Program-made: the position numbers and the translations under genes | In this document: one piece after another, positions 1 to 13,700 of the stretch | Layout: every line of letters begins with the position of its first letter | Position numbering within the stretch: the first letter of the stretch is position 1 | NCBI RefSeq assembly: GCF_040807025.1 | Contig: NC_090952.1 | Location: 24,177,068-24,241,067, forward strand | DNA length: 64,000 nucleotides | Origin: Struthio camelus | Taxonomy: Eukaryota; Chordata; Aves; Struthioniformes; Struthionidae | Direction: 5' to 3' | Notes under the pieces: generated by a model | What the model was told of the DNA's origin: nothing | Seen by the model: only the letters and a program-made list of their open reading frames with translations | Databases searched by the model: none

Positions 1-3000
1 TGTCTGCATATGTATTAAAGGTTAATAAAAGGTAGTTAGTCTGCAAGGAAACCTGTCTCTGCATTTTCTGAATTTGCAAAAGCTTTAAGGGATGCAGCAG
101 AGGATAAATGTTTTATCCTAAAGCATACTGGGCCTTGCACACATAACAGGCTTCTAAGGCTCCTTGGGGAAAGGATCAGCTCCGTTACCAGAGGCTGACC
201 TAGGACTCCCTGTCCTCAGCCTGCACGGGCACCTGCAGGCTGCGTGCCCTGGGGCTCTGCAGCTCTGAAGGTGATTGTACGTGCTCTCTCCCTATTAAAT
301 TAGCCCATTACCCAGGTCTGTGTCATGGCAACTAAGTTCACGAGTGGTTCAGGCCCTGTGCCGCTGGGGTGTTGAGGTATTGATCACGATACTGAAGTCT
401 GGGAGCTTGAGGAGGCCTTGGGAATGTCACAGTGCCTCCCATGCCAGCTGCTTCCACCAGACGCCAGGCTCTTCTCTTAAACATGTGTTCATAGCAACCT
501 GGTCCGGAAGCTCTTTAATGCTGCAGGTGATGGATTCAATTTAGAGTGGTGATTGGCTGGGGCTTCTGATAATCTTTAAGGCAATATATGGGTTTTGGGC
601 TATTCCCACAGAGTCGGTGCTCTCAGCCTGCTCTTCAAGAGCTTTGTCACGGTGTTGCCTTTGGTGCTAATGGCTTATTTGGAGCTGTGTCGTTCTGTTT
701 TGCACTGCAACTTTACCCTCGTAGTCGTCTAGGAGCAGCCCTCTAGCAAGGGGTCTCGGCCTGTTTGGCGATCCACTAAATATAAGACTCCATAGCATAC
801 AGTCAACCTGTTTGACAGATTGCTATTATTTTTCCTGGCCAGATGCAATCACAAGAGATGGATGGGAGATATGTTGTGGAGGAAAAAACTGCTTCTTCTA
901 ATAGAAATTACAGTCAGGTTCTGGCTGCAGGAAAGGAGCTCACTAGAATTCCCTAGGGACAGGCCTGGCACGGAGGACCTGCACAGACGCAAGAGGAGAA
1001 AGGATTTGGCTAGCAGCATCTTTATTACTGGTACTGATGTATGAGCCAGACTGGATTTCCCAATCCAAGACAGGCAGGCAGGGCTGGCAATGAGCACAGC
1101 CCATCTTTTCCCTTCATCAGACACAATAAATACAGAGCTCCCTACTGCCAGCTTGGAAAGGAGCAGTTTTCAGTGGATTTACTGCACTTCAAACTTAGAG
1201 ACCCAGTGCTTTTAGATTTAATGGACCGAGTAAGTCAGCTCCTTCTCTGGCTTTACATCCGGATTAACAGAACTATCCCACAACCTGGCTTTGCTTATGC
1301 TTTCTTGGGTTTCCTGGAAGGAGGGGCCCTGGGCTGGATTCGGGACCTTATTTAAATATAAGGTTTCGGGGAAGAGCTGCTGGCACATGTGGCCCTGACA
1401 AGGGCTGATGCTCCAGTCTCTCCCTGGCAGCAGCACAGGCGCTGCTGGAAGGAAGCAGCACATGCCTGCAGCAGGGCAGGAACGGGAACATGCAGGTCTC
1501 CGAGCGAAAACGCCTGCGTGGCTCCCAAGTTTCAGCCTGCTGCCCTCGGGCAGGGTGTGGAGCAGAGCTGTAGCTCTCCATCAGCAGCATTGGACGCACG
1601 GTTCAGGCAGGCAGAAGAAAGGGTTGTGAAACCTTGGGAACGCTGCAGCAGATGCTAGGCTGAGAATGGAAACTGGTGAACAACCAGTGGCAGCAGTGAA
1701 GGAAAGCCCATCCCACCCCTGCATGCGCCCTTCTGCAGGGCTGCATGGTCCTTTGCCCAGGATCAGGGCAAATCATGTTCTTCGCTAATTCTTCATGGCT
1801 ATCGTTCCTCCCCTCGCTTTGGAGGGTAGCCCTCTCCAGGTTGGATTCAGATCTGCTGGCTTGTGCTGCTTACTCCTACTGGAGAGAGGGGCTGCCCTTG
1901 AGAGAAAGGTCTTGGAGATGGGGCTGTGTTTCAGGGGAAAGGACCTGGCTCCCTCTTCCTAGGCTTTTGTGGAGAGGTTGGTGTATCCTCTCCCTATGAG
2001 TGTTTCACATCCCCTCCTACAGCTTTTCAGTAAATTCACTCAGTGTAAGGCCTTGCAGTCCCCAGCCTCCTTCGCTAGCTGTGAGTGTCCCAGCATCCTC
2101 TGCTTGAGCAACCGGAGGAGCAGCTCTCCTCCATCTCAGAAACTAGGGCTCTGGGAGCTGGACCCTTGGGATGGCACCTGGTTGTACGCGAGTCTAGGGA
2201 GGGGGAGCCAGCCTTAAAGGATCTCCTGGAAATTTTTTCCACCTGGGGATGCATGGAGCAGCATTTATGCCACCTGTGCTGTGGTCAACATACCTGGCGC
2301 GATGAGTGCGGAGAAGCAAAGGGTAGATGGGCCCACGTGCTTGTGCAAACCACAAGGTTTGGGCAACCAAGAGTACATGAAACAAGTGCTGACAGCATGT
2401 GTCAGGCCCCAGCATAACCCTGTGCAGACTGGTCAGGCCAGAGAACTTCCTTAAAATAGAATTAACAATGCAAACAGTGACAGAAGTTCAGATGCCACTG
2501 TAATTTCTAGTGCTCGCATTAAAAAAAAAAAAAGTCTAATGGATGCTGCCTTCTCACTGAAATGTTCAGGGAGCCACAGTATTTGAAGATACTTAAAGAG
2601 CTTTTTAGCAGCAAAAGGTGTAACGTGTCTGGAAGCCGCAGAGAATTGAGAGAGAAAAGAAAGTGATTTAATAAAGGGCTGTGGACTGGAGGAACTCTGG
2701 GTTTAATGAGTAAAGTCTCCCATCGGTTGAACAGGGGCTTGAATCAGGCTCAAAAGAAGGACAATTGAAAATCTCTCCTTGAGAGAGAGTTATTTGGCTC
2801 TGCCAGACTTATAGCACCAAGCTCCACTGATTCAAGAGGCTGTGTCTGATCGTTGTGCAGGAGAAAGCAGGCTGGAAATGACCTGTCATTCCCTTTCCTG
2901 GCAGATCAGCTGCTGCTTACTGTCACTCTAACCTAAGGAAGAGAGAATCATTTAGTTGGAGGTAGGTTAGGCTTGTGGGCTAATTTATTCCAGATCACCA

Positions 3001-4550
3001 CAAGCAAGGTGTTTCCTAAAATATGAAAGTACTAGGGTGCAAACACTGATGAGAAACTTGCTATCCATATGCAGCTTCTTTGAGAAACCCACAGGACTAG
3101 AATATAAAAATAAAAACAATGATAGGGTGATGTGTGTGGCCAAACAACCATCTGAGGCCGTTTTGTAAGCGCATTTGCATTTACTGCTGAGTAGAAACTC
3201 TAGCTGCTGAGGACAGTAACATGTACACCCTGATATGCGAGCAGGCTTTAACTCTGACCCAAAGTTTATGGTGGAGCGGGTGACAGAAGGAACAATGAAA
3301 ATGCGGACAGGTCACAGGCTGCTTCCGTGGGGGCTGATTCAGCCGCAGCAGGGTAGAAGTGCTACCTTGCAGACTTTGGCCTTCTAGGTAGGCAGAGGGG
3401 GATCTTGCCTCAGCTGAAATTGTGTTATTTTTTTCCCCCAAACATACCTCAGCTCTGGTGCTTTAAAGCTTTGCAAACTCCCTGACTCCAGGAGCTATTT
3501 GCAGGCTGAAAATGTAGCACTACTTAAGAGTTTTGTGTGATCTTGACTCACCTGCGAGAATGGAAACTCTTTTACCAGGCCAGTGTTGCTGTAGAAATTC
3601 AGGCAGGGAAAGCTGCTCTGGCCGCTTGGATTCTAGCTCTGTTCTTATAGATCCTGCCTAAGGCTCTTTAATGATCAGAAACAGCCTTGGTTTTTGTGGC
3701 CTTTTTTTCTACATCTCTTTATGCAAACATTACTCCTCACGATGTCGGTGGGTCCTAGGCTTCATACTGGCCTCCCTGAACAAGCCATCTCATCTAGTAA
3801 GCTCTGTCCATGTCACGTCCAAGCGGTAGACCTATCTGATCTTGCCCGAGCTGGGAGGGTCATGACGCTAGAGAGCTTAACATCCTTTTGTTGCCGTTCA
3901 CGTGGAGCACCGTGGGCTCAGGGATACTCATGGAAAATGGCTTTTGCCTGGAGGCTGTTGACTCTCTGTTAGGGAGCAGAGATGTGCAGAAGGCTGACCG
4001 CTAAGTGTACTGTAGCAGAGATACCTCACCTGACTTTAAATGAGCTGGTTTGCCTACCTGAGCCAGTCTAGCCATCTCGGTGTGAAGCTCAGTGTGAGCT
4101 GATAGTAAATTCAACCATGTAGCTATTGAGGTTGCCTACTTCCAGGTCCTGAAGCTTGCTTCAGTTTAGCTTGAGGTCTGTGTACAGCATTGCAGTGTAG
4201 ACATACAGAAGCTGAGACGTTTATTTGGGAATGAGAAGTCTGTTTAATTGGGGCCTGCCCTAATTGCTGGCAAGAGATCCTTAATTGTGTCATTAAACTA
4301 TAAAGATCATCAATATGCTTTGATCTGACAAATAAAGATGCCTTGTGTTCAGGATGAGTCACGAATCTGAGAGTCAGGAGAAACGAATGGACTACAAGTA
4401 AACGGTAATAAATGAATAGATTGAAAAGCACAGCATTTTGATGTTGCTAATCAAATTGTCTAGAAGGACTGAAGTGCTATAAGGCTTTGACTGGGTAATC
4501 CAAGGCAGAGCTTTTTACTAATATTTTGTTTTCTCTCTTTCTATACACAG
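1..4550 (+). other. MBNL3: MBNL3 intron (3' portion)
   Basis: This is the tail of the intron preceding the linker exon. No exon for zinc fingers 1-2 is visible, so those lie upstream of the window. Open frames here are short and look like chance. The 3' end is a textbook acceptor: TACTAAT, a near-perfect branch-point heptamer, at 4516-4522, then a T-rich tract and CACAG ending at 4550. A 13-base A run lies near 2520. I see no recognisable mobile element or regulatory block. Confidence 0.8.
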
Positions 4551-4751
4551 ACAACGTTTCCTGTGACTCCATCGCTTGCAACAAGCCCCACAATGGCTTT
4601 TAGTCCCTACCTGAGTCATGTTTCCCCTGGGATGGGCTTGGTTCCTGCAGAGCTTTTACCAAATACTCCTGTCCTGGTTTCTGGGAATCCTACTGTTACA
4701 GTACCAGGAGGCTCTGCTGGACAGAAACTGATCCGTACGGATAAACTAGAG
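4551..4751 (+). CDS. MBNL3: MBNL3 exon: linker between zinc-finger pairs
   Basis: A 201-nt, phase-0 exon (67 codons) that starts [17 protein letters not shown] and ends KLIRTDKLE. It is the Pro/Ala/Val-rich unstructured linker joining the first and second zinc-finger pairs. [22 protein letters not shown] is the conserved MBNL2/MBNL3-type core and LIRTDKLE leads directly into finger 3. Flanks are CACAG at 4546-4550 and GTATTT at 4752-4757. In the family this linker lets the finger pairs bind well-separated RNA motifs. There is no disruption. Confidence 0.95.
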
Positions 4752-7700
4752 GTATTTGGATATCTGATGTAATACTGCTGAAAGGAATGAACAGGGCATG
4801 TGGTCCCAGCTGTTGCACTCTGCTGGAATAACACCTTCTGATTCCGTAGACAGTGCAGAGATTAACTTGTAGCTTTCCTAACCCAGGGCTGCTGCTCTTT
4901 GCTTGACCGGATGCTCATGTGGGGGACTCATCCTAAAGCCTTTGAAGTGCCTGGAAGTTTGGGGACGCTCAGGCTTCTGATTTCAGTGGGCGTTACAGCA
5001 GGACTGGGAGTGTTGTGTTCTGTGCATAATCCACTTGCTATGCTTAAAAGATGCAAGTGGATGGCCTGCCCTTTCCCTGAGTTGAGTGGGAGACATTCTG
5101 GAATAAGAACGAGAGAGTGGAAATAACAAACACTGCCCTTGTCTTGAGATAGGCTTGTCAAGTTTTTACAGAAAGCTTCAAGCATTACATTGTTAAGAAA
5201 GCTGGGAGTGGGGCATTGGGGTCTGGGTCACAGAGGGGACGAAGTATAATAACAAATAAGTATCATGATTAGGAAAGTCGTCTTTCCCTCTCCCAAGCTC
5301 CCTACTGCAGTTGGCTAGGCGTGCTGGGACTTAGTGTTGAAGGGGTATAGATGTCTTTCAAACCCTAAACAGAGGCTCTGCAGGAAGTAAGAGCTGAGGA
5401 CCTGAATTCAGAGGTTCCTGCAGGTGTAAATTATAACACAGGAAAGCAGCAGAGAAGGGTATAATTTCACAACGTATTGTTTTATGTTATGTATGCTTTA
5501 TATCGCCTTGCTTCTCTTTTCACGTGGTGTCTCACCTTTCCCCACACACAGTCTGATAGCGTATTGATATGCGACTTACACCCCCAACTGTAGACCTCAG
5601 CAATTTTACTTAATTCCCCAGACAAGAAAACGTTAAGATCCATTTTGTGAAACCTTGTTCTCTGCCTTTGATGCTTCAGAGTTCTTAACTTACAAGGAGT
5701 TGCAAGATCTTTGTAAGGCTAGCAATTTTGGGAACAGCTTATGAACACCTTGTTGGCTTTAGTGTACTGTAATCGAGCACGCTGTCAAGTAACTCCTGGG
5801 TCAGAGTTTCATCGTGGAAGTCAGGCAGACCATCTACATGAAAGAGGCTCTTCATATTTAAAAACAGCTACCTGTTGCAAATACCGTAGCTTGCAACACT
5901 GAGAATTAAATGTTCCACCTGGGAGTGTGCTCCACAGCAAATACATGATCCTACTGAGGCACAAATGGCAGTGTTATTAAAACCTGAGCTTCAGAGACGG
6001 AGGAGGAATCCGCAGCCCCAGAGGTTTTGGCAAAACCCCACTAACTTCTTGGGTTCTGGATTCCACCTGGTCCCGTTCCATTCTGAAAAAAATTCTGCTC
6101 TTCACTTGCATTTGGTAATTGGCCTTGGTAGCTTTGCTTTTTGCATATCCTGAACCAGTTGTGAGTGGCACTGGTTGCCCATGTGATTGTTGGTGTATGC
6201 ACTACCTAAGATGAGCAGGGGTTTAGAATATACGTATGGTTTAATGCAGCCAGCTGAACTGATATTCTATGTTGAAAATACTGGATGAAGAGTAATTGGA
6301 TGTCTGCTCAACAATGTGACTTTCTTTTAAGGTTTGTCGAGAGTTTCAGCGTGGAAATTGCACACGTGGTGAGAACGATTGCCGCTATGCTCACCCTATA
6401 GATATTGCAATGATAGACACAAATGAAAATACTGTTACAGTTTGCATGGATTACATCAAAGGTCGATGCTCTAGGGAGAAATGCAAGTACTTTCATCCCC
6501 CTGCACACCTGCAAGCCAAAATCAAGGCAGCTCAACACCAGGTGAACCAGACAGCTGCAGCTGCAATGGTAAGGATGCTCTTATCAAACTGTAGTCCCAT
6601 TGCTAAGAGATTTGATTTGTTTCGTATGTGGAAAAGTAATGCGGTGTATTTTGTAAATGGCTGAGTGAAGAGCTGAGAGCATGTACAGTATGAATCCCAT
6701 CTTTCCATTCTTTCTGTGTGCTCACCATAGCATGAGGCACTGAGTGATGCAATACCTCTTACCAGTTAGGGACACAGAGGCAAACCCTGTGATTTTCTGA
6801 CATGAGGTGACATGCATCAGGCATGAATGCAAGTTCAGCAGTACCTAAAACAAATGCCATCCCTGGCTAAGCCCTAGGTGTCATTTTTAGCTTCCTCAGT
6901 GCACAAGCAAAACAAATAATGCCCTTCTCGTGACACTCCTTTGTGGGGAGATCCTGGGCCTATTGATGCCAGTGGCAACGTTTCCACTGACTTCAAAGTG
7001 GACGAGATATCAACTGTTCCAGCCTAGCAAGCTGGGGAGCCTTGTACCTGATACCTTTGCTGAGGCTTAGTGAAATGACAGAAGTCTCAAACCAAGGATG
7101 ACTTACTGTATCTGTTTGATGCTTAGGAACTGTCAGAGATGATACCAGCTGCATTTTAATTTGAGTTGTGACTTCTTATGCTCCTGTAGCAAGGGCTAAA
7201 ATTCTGAAAACAAGTCAAAGAAGACTTAGAAGTTTGGATCAAGTTTCCAGCTGGAGTAAATGGTTGCAATTCTGTTGACTGCAGTTTAATGGCTTCTGTT
7301 GACTCCAACTGGGAATATGCTTCCGACAGTGCGTTAGAGAAACTTAATTGCAGAGCTGAAATTGCGCAGAGTGGGGAGAATATTGCCATTGCAAATTTTT
7401 CTTGTGCCCTCGCAGCAAAGAAGGCCAACTGCATCCTGGGCTGCGTTAGGCAGAGCATTGCCAGCAGGTGGAGGGAGGTGATCCTTCCCCTCTCCTCAGC
7501 CCTGGTGAGGCCACATCTGGAGAGCTGGGTCCAGTACTGGGCTCCCCAGTATGAGAGAGGTGTGGATGAACAGGAGACAGTCCAGTGTAGATGATTAAGA
7601 GACTGGAGAATCTGACATACAGAGAGAAGCTGAGAAAGCTGGGGTTGCTCATCCTGGAGAAGAGACGGCTCAGGGAGATCTTATTAACGTATATAAGTAC

Positions 7701-10700
7701 CCGATGGGAGGGTGTAAAGAAGACTGAGCCAGACTCTTGTCAATGGTAGCCAGTGAAAGGATGAGAGGCAATGGAGGCAAATTGAAATACAATAAATTTC
7801 ATTTAAATATAAGAAAAAACCTATTTTACTGTGAGGGTGTTTGAACACTGGAGCTGGTTGCCCAGAAAGGTTGTGGAGCCTCCACCCTTGGAGATACTCA
7901 AAACCCGACTGAATACAGCCCTGAGCAGCCTGCTCTACCTGACCCTGCTTTGAGTAGGAGGCCGGACTAGACAACCCCCAGAAGTGCTTTCCAACCTTGT
8001 CCATTCTATGATTCTTTGAATAGCTAATATTAAAAAGATTATTACTTCCTTTTTGATTTAGAAATAAAGCTAGTAAAGTTTTTCTGAATAACTTTTTTTT
8101 AAACAGACAGTAAAAGTGGTTATTTTTTATTCGTGGTGAAACATAATGCAAAAATGGAAGATTGTCACCTCCTGGTAACATCAATATTACCTGGAAAGCA
8201 ACTTGAAGAATCAAATCTACTGCAGTATTTATTTGCCCTGGGCCGTTTATTTGCTAAATTCTTAACTATTTCTTTTTATTGTTGAAACAACAACTGAAAT
8301 CTATTGAAAAAGATTCATCTGAAATGAAATTCTCATGTTTTTTACAATTGAAGTTTTACTTTTTCACTAATTATCTAGGACACTGTTACTTAACCAAAGC
8401 CTCAATACATGTTTTATTCATACTACTGGCTTCTCTTAAAAATGTAATTAACCTTATTTATATGCTGTTAACTAGAGCCTTTAAAATATTTATTGATGGT
8501 TTGTTGCATCACCCCACTACCAAAACAACTGACATTATTCATTGAGTTTTCAAAGTCTGATGCATTTACTGTACGTGCTGTGGGAAAGACTCTGAAAAAG
8601 GGAAGGATGGTGCCCAGTCGTCTTGCATCAAGAAACAGGTGCCATGCAAATTGGTGTAATAAGCCCTTCTGAAATAGATTTGGAGTGACTTCAGGCCTAA
8701 GTTCAGAATATATCTCTGAGGGACCCAGTCCTGCAGTAACTTAACACACGAGTAGTAACTTTACTCTCTCCTGCTTGGCTAAAGTCTGTGCAGCGAAGTC
8801 GGGTGAATTTGGTCGGGCTCGGTCCCCAGTTCGAGATCACACTTACGGTGTGCTTGAGCTTCCTGTCTTTGCCAGTGGTTCTTTCCTTGCCATGAGCTCT
8901 CCTGGTGGCCTCTGCATGGTGCGTAGCTGCAGAGTTAGGGCTGAAGCTTAGCACAGGTCCCCCTGCAGGTGCTAATCCTTGAGCGTTCCTCACCCGGCGC
9001 ATGTGTCGCACTGAAGGTGCTCTGGAGCACGTAGCCCGTGATGATATTTCTTTACTCTTAAAAATTCCTGAGGCAAAATAACTGACTAGCCATTAGGCCG
9101 GGTAGTTACTCAGACACCCCATGTTGTGCATGCCTCGTCTTTTTAATATATTGTATAATGCATTCATTTATTTTTTTTCTCTTCACCTCCCCGCAATGTC
9201 GCTCTCTCTTGACACACCTCTGCTTGCTGTTTTTGTTACTGTGCTTGACTCCCCCCTCCCCGGCCCATTGCCATCATGTGCTCGCTGCCTGCTAATTAAG
9301 ACTCAGCCAGCTGTCAGATCACTGAAGCGACCGCTCGAGGCAACCTTTGACCTGGTACTTGGACCTTTCACCTTCTCGCTTTGCACGTAACCATCGTAGC
9401 TGCATGAACGCCTTCCTCGCTTGTTCTGTTGTGCTAACACCTGGGGAGACTGCCCATCCCGGATAGAAATGTTAGTGGCCGTTCAGACACACCGGGCTGT
9501 GCCCCGCACATTATCCATTAACTGTCTGAGCTCTCCTTCACGAAGCCCAGATGAGTTGTGGAGGACGCGATAAACTTGGGGGCCTTCATCAGGGGAGGCC
9601 ACTCCGTGTTTTGGGGTGTTTTTTCCTGACAGCAGCAGCTTTGGAATTGTGCAGTGTGTTGCTTCGGTGAGGATTTAACTCGTTAGGTGTTCAACGTGCT
9701 AGATGTGCCAGGGGAACTGGGTGGCATAGGATGGATCCTGCTCCTGCCACTGAAGCCTGAGCAGCTTTTCATAATATGCCAAACAGCGTGGCCTTGCCTG
9801 GCAGCGTCATGCTCGTACTGCCCTTCAGAAGGATGTTGTGCACATAAGCACAGCCCAAATCTAGGACCTCGCTAATCCTGGCTGCCCCTGATGTTGAAGA
9901 GAAGCACTGGGAGAGGGTTAAGCAGCAAATGCAGTGATTAGCTCTGGGAACTGAAGCAGTTGCAAGGTAGGACTTTGATCCCAAGGTCTGTAAGCTGGGA
10001 GGCTGTAGCCTCTGTGGTCAGCTCTGTCTCTGTTTCCTCCACCAGGCCCACAGTGGGACGGAGATCAGCAAAGGGACCTCCTCTGGGATGCCTTTTGCTT
10101 CAGCCACAGGCACAGGACCCGCTCTGCAGGCTTTTGTCTGCAAGCTGTGTTCGTATAAGCGGCCTTTGATTACGTCCTAAGTCCCATGTACATTTACCTG
10201 CCTTCACGATGGTCTTAGTAATGCAAAAGCCATCCTCCCAGCCTGCCATCAGTCCTGACTCTGTAGCAGACAATTCCTTCCTGCTCACCCCAAACAGATG
10301 AGGGATCAGAGGAACAGATGCTAATAAAACAGCTCATGCCCTCCAGCTGTAGGGGGAAAGGGAAGAGTGACGCATAGGAGCTCCGAAACCTTCGAGCCAA
10401 TGTTGCTCCCCATTCCCCAAAACGGGAGGGAAAGGCTGATCGGCTCCCATGCCCCTCTGTCCAGCCAGCTTTTTTGTAAGAGCAAGACCTTCCCGGCCTT
10501 TCTCGGTGCATGTGGCCGTTTCTCAGCTGCTGTCTGAGCAGGCCCCTTCCAGCTCCCAGCCTGCTGGGGCCGGTGCAGTGAATCGTCCCCCAGCCACTGG
10601 GGAGGGGAGCGTTTATGCCGGTCAGGGAGCCCTCCAGAATGACATTGTTCAAATGTTCATTTAACCTCTCTTTGGGGCAAATTTGAAAGAAAAGAGGTTA

Positions 10701-13700
10701 TGTGGGGTTTGGCCAGAGGCAAAAACCTCATCAGCAGCTCGGCAAGACTCTTTTTTTTTTGTTGTATTTTTTTCCCAAGCAAGCAGCAGGCTCCCCTATC
10801 AGAGCTTTAGACAGCAGCGTTAGGAAATCTTGTTAGGGGCCAGCTTCCGCCAGCAGACGTGGGATTACGTTGTAAATGACATACCAGCCTCTCTCTGGTG
10901 CTCGTTGCTGGCACGAGCGCAGCCGCAAAGCCAGCTTAGCCGGTGACCTGTGCAGTGCCTCGCCGCCCTTTCCGAGAGCCACCTCTCTTAAGGGACTCAG
11001 ACTAGTTGAGAAAGGGAAAGCCTTTTAACTTCCCTCCCCTTCTGACCTCTGCCAAAGAGCAAAACCTGGTCACACGTAGGGTTCTAGCCTGAAAGGTTAA
11101 AGTTATTTTTAATAGCCTTCCTGCTCTGGAAATCTGAGTATTTGCAGCCACGTTTTTGGACTGTATTGCTTCCTTGTCCCGTTGCTTACCAGGGAACGGG
11201 TGCTACCTCAGCCCTCTCTAAAATGACTCGGTATTTCTTGTGACTTGGACTGAAGTAGCAAGTCAGATACGGACCCAACCCCCCTTCGTTAGGTGCTGCG
11301 TAAGCACAGAGTGAAAGTGTGATCTGCTCCCAGGAGATAGTAATCTAAATGGAATTCTGAGGAGCAATTAAACTGTTTGCTGCAAGATTTAATCCAGTTC
11401 CTGTCTTGCAAAAAATAACAAGAGGGGGGTTAACCAGCACATGGGAAATTTTGACTTAGGCATGCATTGCATTTTTATCTGTCATTCATGGTGAAAGATT
11501 TCTTTCCATGCCAGGCAGAGAAATGGCACCAGTCTCTTTGTTCAGATGCTCATATTCTAGCAGGAATGTGGCTTTCCCAGCCCCAAAATGAGAGGCTGCC
11601 TGATATTTTTGGAATGGAAATTGTTCACTGGGATCAGTGTGGACTATTGCATGGATACTGAACAGCAAAAAAATTACCCTTTCACCAAGGCAACTGGTCT
11701 GTTTACATTGCATAGCTTGTGTACACATGCACCTACACAAACACATGGACAAAAAGGAAAGTTAGAAAAAGTTACTGTCCAACAGTGCTACATCTGTGAC
11801 GATCAAAGCTTGTCCATAGGGAAATCATAAGCAGCAGGATGAGGTAAACTGACCAAGTAAACTCTTTGCTGCAAGGATTTAGTCTGGTCCGTGTCCTGCA
11901 GCAGGAAGGTGCTGGCTGCAGAATTCAGCAAGGTTGAAATGTGATGAGGAGTCTCCTGTTGCCTTTTATAGGTCCTGCGGGACGTACTCAGGGTATTCTT
12001 TTTAAACCAGGACATGGTGCGAGAGAGAAGTGTTGCAGGAGCAACAGCCCTACAAGCTGTTATAATTTCTGCAGGTCCAGAAACTGTTACACAAATGCTG
12101 TCCCATTTCAAATGAGACCTATGACATTGTTTGCTCCAGCGTGCCTGCCAGATTCCTTTGTAGGCAGCTGTATTGGCTCAACATCATCTCGTGATATTTT
12201 AGACACCTGTCCAAGGCCTTTGTCGATAGATCATCCAGTGAGTAGGCTCCTGATTTGGGGCCCTTACCTCAATGCAAGGGCTGAAGCAGTAGCGAATCCA
12301 GACTTTTCTGTCTCTTGGACCCTCCTGCACCTTGCAATTTGGCAAGAATTTGTCTTTGCCTCCAGTCTGTGTTACTTTGTGCTGTGCTTCGTTCCCCAAG
12401 GGCTGCCACCTTTCATTTGGGAGCCCAGAGCAAATCCTAAGCCTGTGCCCAAGTGCTCGGGCTCCGGGGGAATATGGGCGCTGTGTTGCTGACCTGGGGA
12501 ATCTGCCGTACGGCCTGGCAAATTGCAGAGCCATCACTTGCCCTCCCCAGGACAATTGCAGTGCTGTGCAACCCAAAAATTAGATACAGTGGTTGGTAGC
12601 GAGAGGAGCACATCTGCAGAGCATGCTCCCATATGGATGCTCGCCCAACTGCTGGGGTGGGAGCAGATGACCCAGAAGGCCAGGTCAGACCAGAAGCTGT
12701 CCAAGAGGGGTACCTGACTCCTATGCTCACAGCGCTAAGGCTACAGAGCAGGCCTTCAAGCTAAACACCAGCTGTTTCAGTGTGCTGCTTTCTTTTGAAG
12801 ACTGTGGCAATATTCTTTGGGCTTCTCCACCGTCAGCTGCCGTTCAGCCGTTTCCCAAGGATGCTGTTCAGGGGACAGTAACAAGACTGCCATAGCTCCC
12901 GCTTCTCCCTCGCTCCCAAGGGGCTGGAACAGGGCAAGAGAAAAGGTGATGTTAGAGGGATTGTGGGGTAGACAGGCCCTTGTGCCTTGACATCCCTATG
13001 GCCTGTGGGTGTTTGTGTGCTCCCTCTGACTGCCGCATTGGGCTCAGAAATTGTCCCACATGTAAAGCGCCAGGACATCGCAGCCTCCAAGCCTTCAGCT
13101 GTTCTCCTGCTTTTGGCACTGCAGTTATGGGATAATGGGTTTTTAGGGGTGGTGACAGCCTTTGGCTAACAGGCAAGGAGTCAAAAGTCCGTTACATGCC
13201 TGGTGTATTTGCTTTGCTCTTAGTAATTTTTTTTCTGAGGCAGATTTTGAAAGTGAAAAAAAATATTTTGCAGTCAGGCACAGTAAGGAGAATGAATTTA
13301 AGTGGCAAGTTCTTCAGCTATTGTAAATCTATAAAGCACCTCTGAAGTAAGTGGATCTACTCCAGTCTTCGCGAGCTGCAAGTCTGTTCTGTGCCTGGAA
13401 GAACATTCCTGTGGTCATCATTAGTAGACAAGGTATAGATACAGTTGGGTTTAACATAGGCATCAGCGAGGGCTCCCCAAGAAATAAAAACACATAGCTC
13501 TCTACCTAAAAGACCTCATCTTAAAATATGGATCTTAAGCAAAAGATTTTGGTGTCTGTTTCTCAGAAAGCTAGCCGCTGTTTGACTGCTGTCTCCGATG
13601 CTAGCCAGAAGAAATCTAGAAAGGTATTGTTAAGGCCTAAGTCTGGTATTGGACGTCTGCTAGCATCAGCAGAGGACGCGTGCATGTCAGGGCAGTTTTG

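Larger units (their letters stand above)
6569..9300 (+). other. MBNL3: MBNL3 intron with CR1 insertion and long AG-free 3' end
   Basis: This 2732-nt intron holds a sense-oriented CR1 fragment (about 7400-8019). A possible ancient repeat scrap lies at about 6945-7010. Its last 185 nt before the terminal AG (9114-9298) contain no AG dinucleotide and about ten YGCY motifs. Confidence 0.85.

Noticed and set aside
11941-12492. 183-codon frame in the MBNL3 intron
   Set aside because: About one frame of this length is expected by chance in 64 kb over six frames; no domain or splice context.
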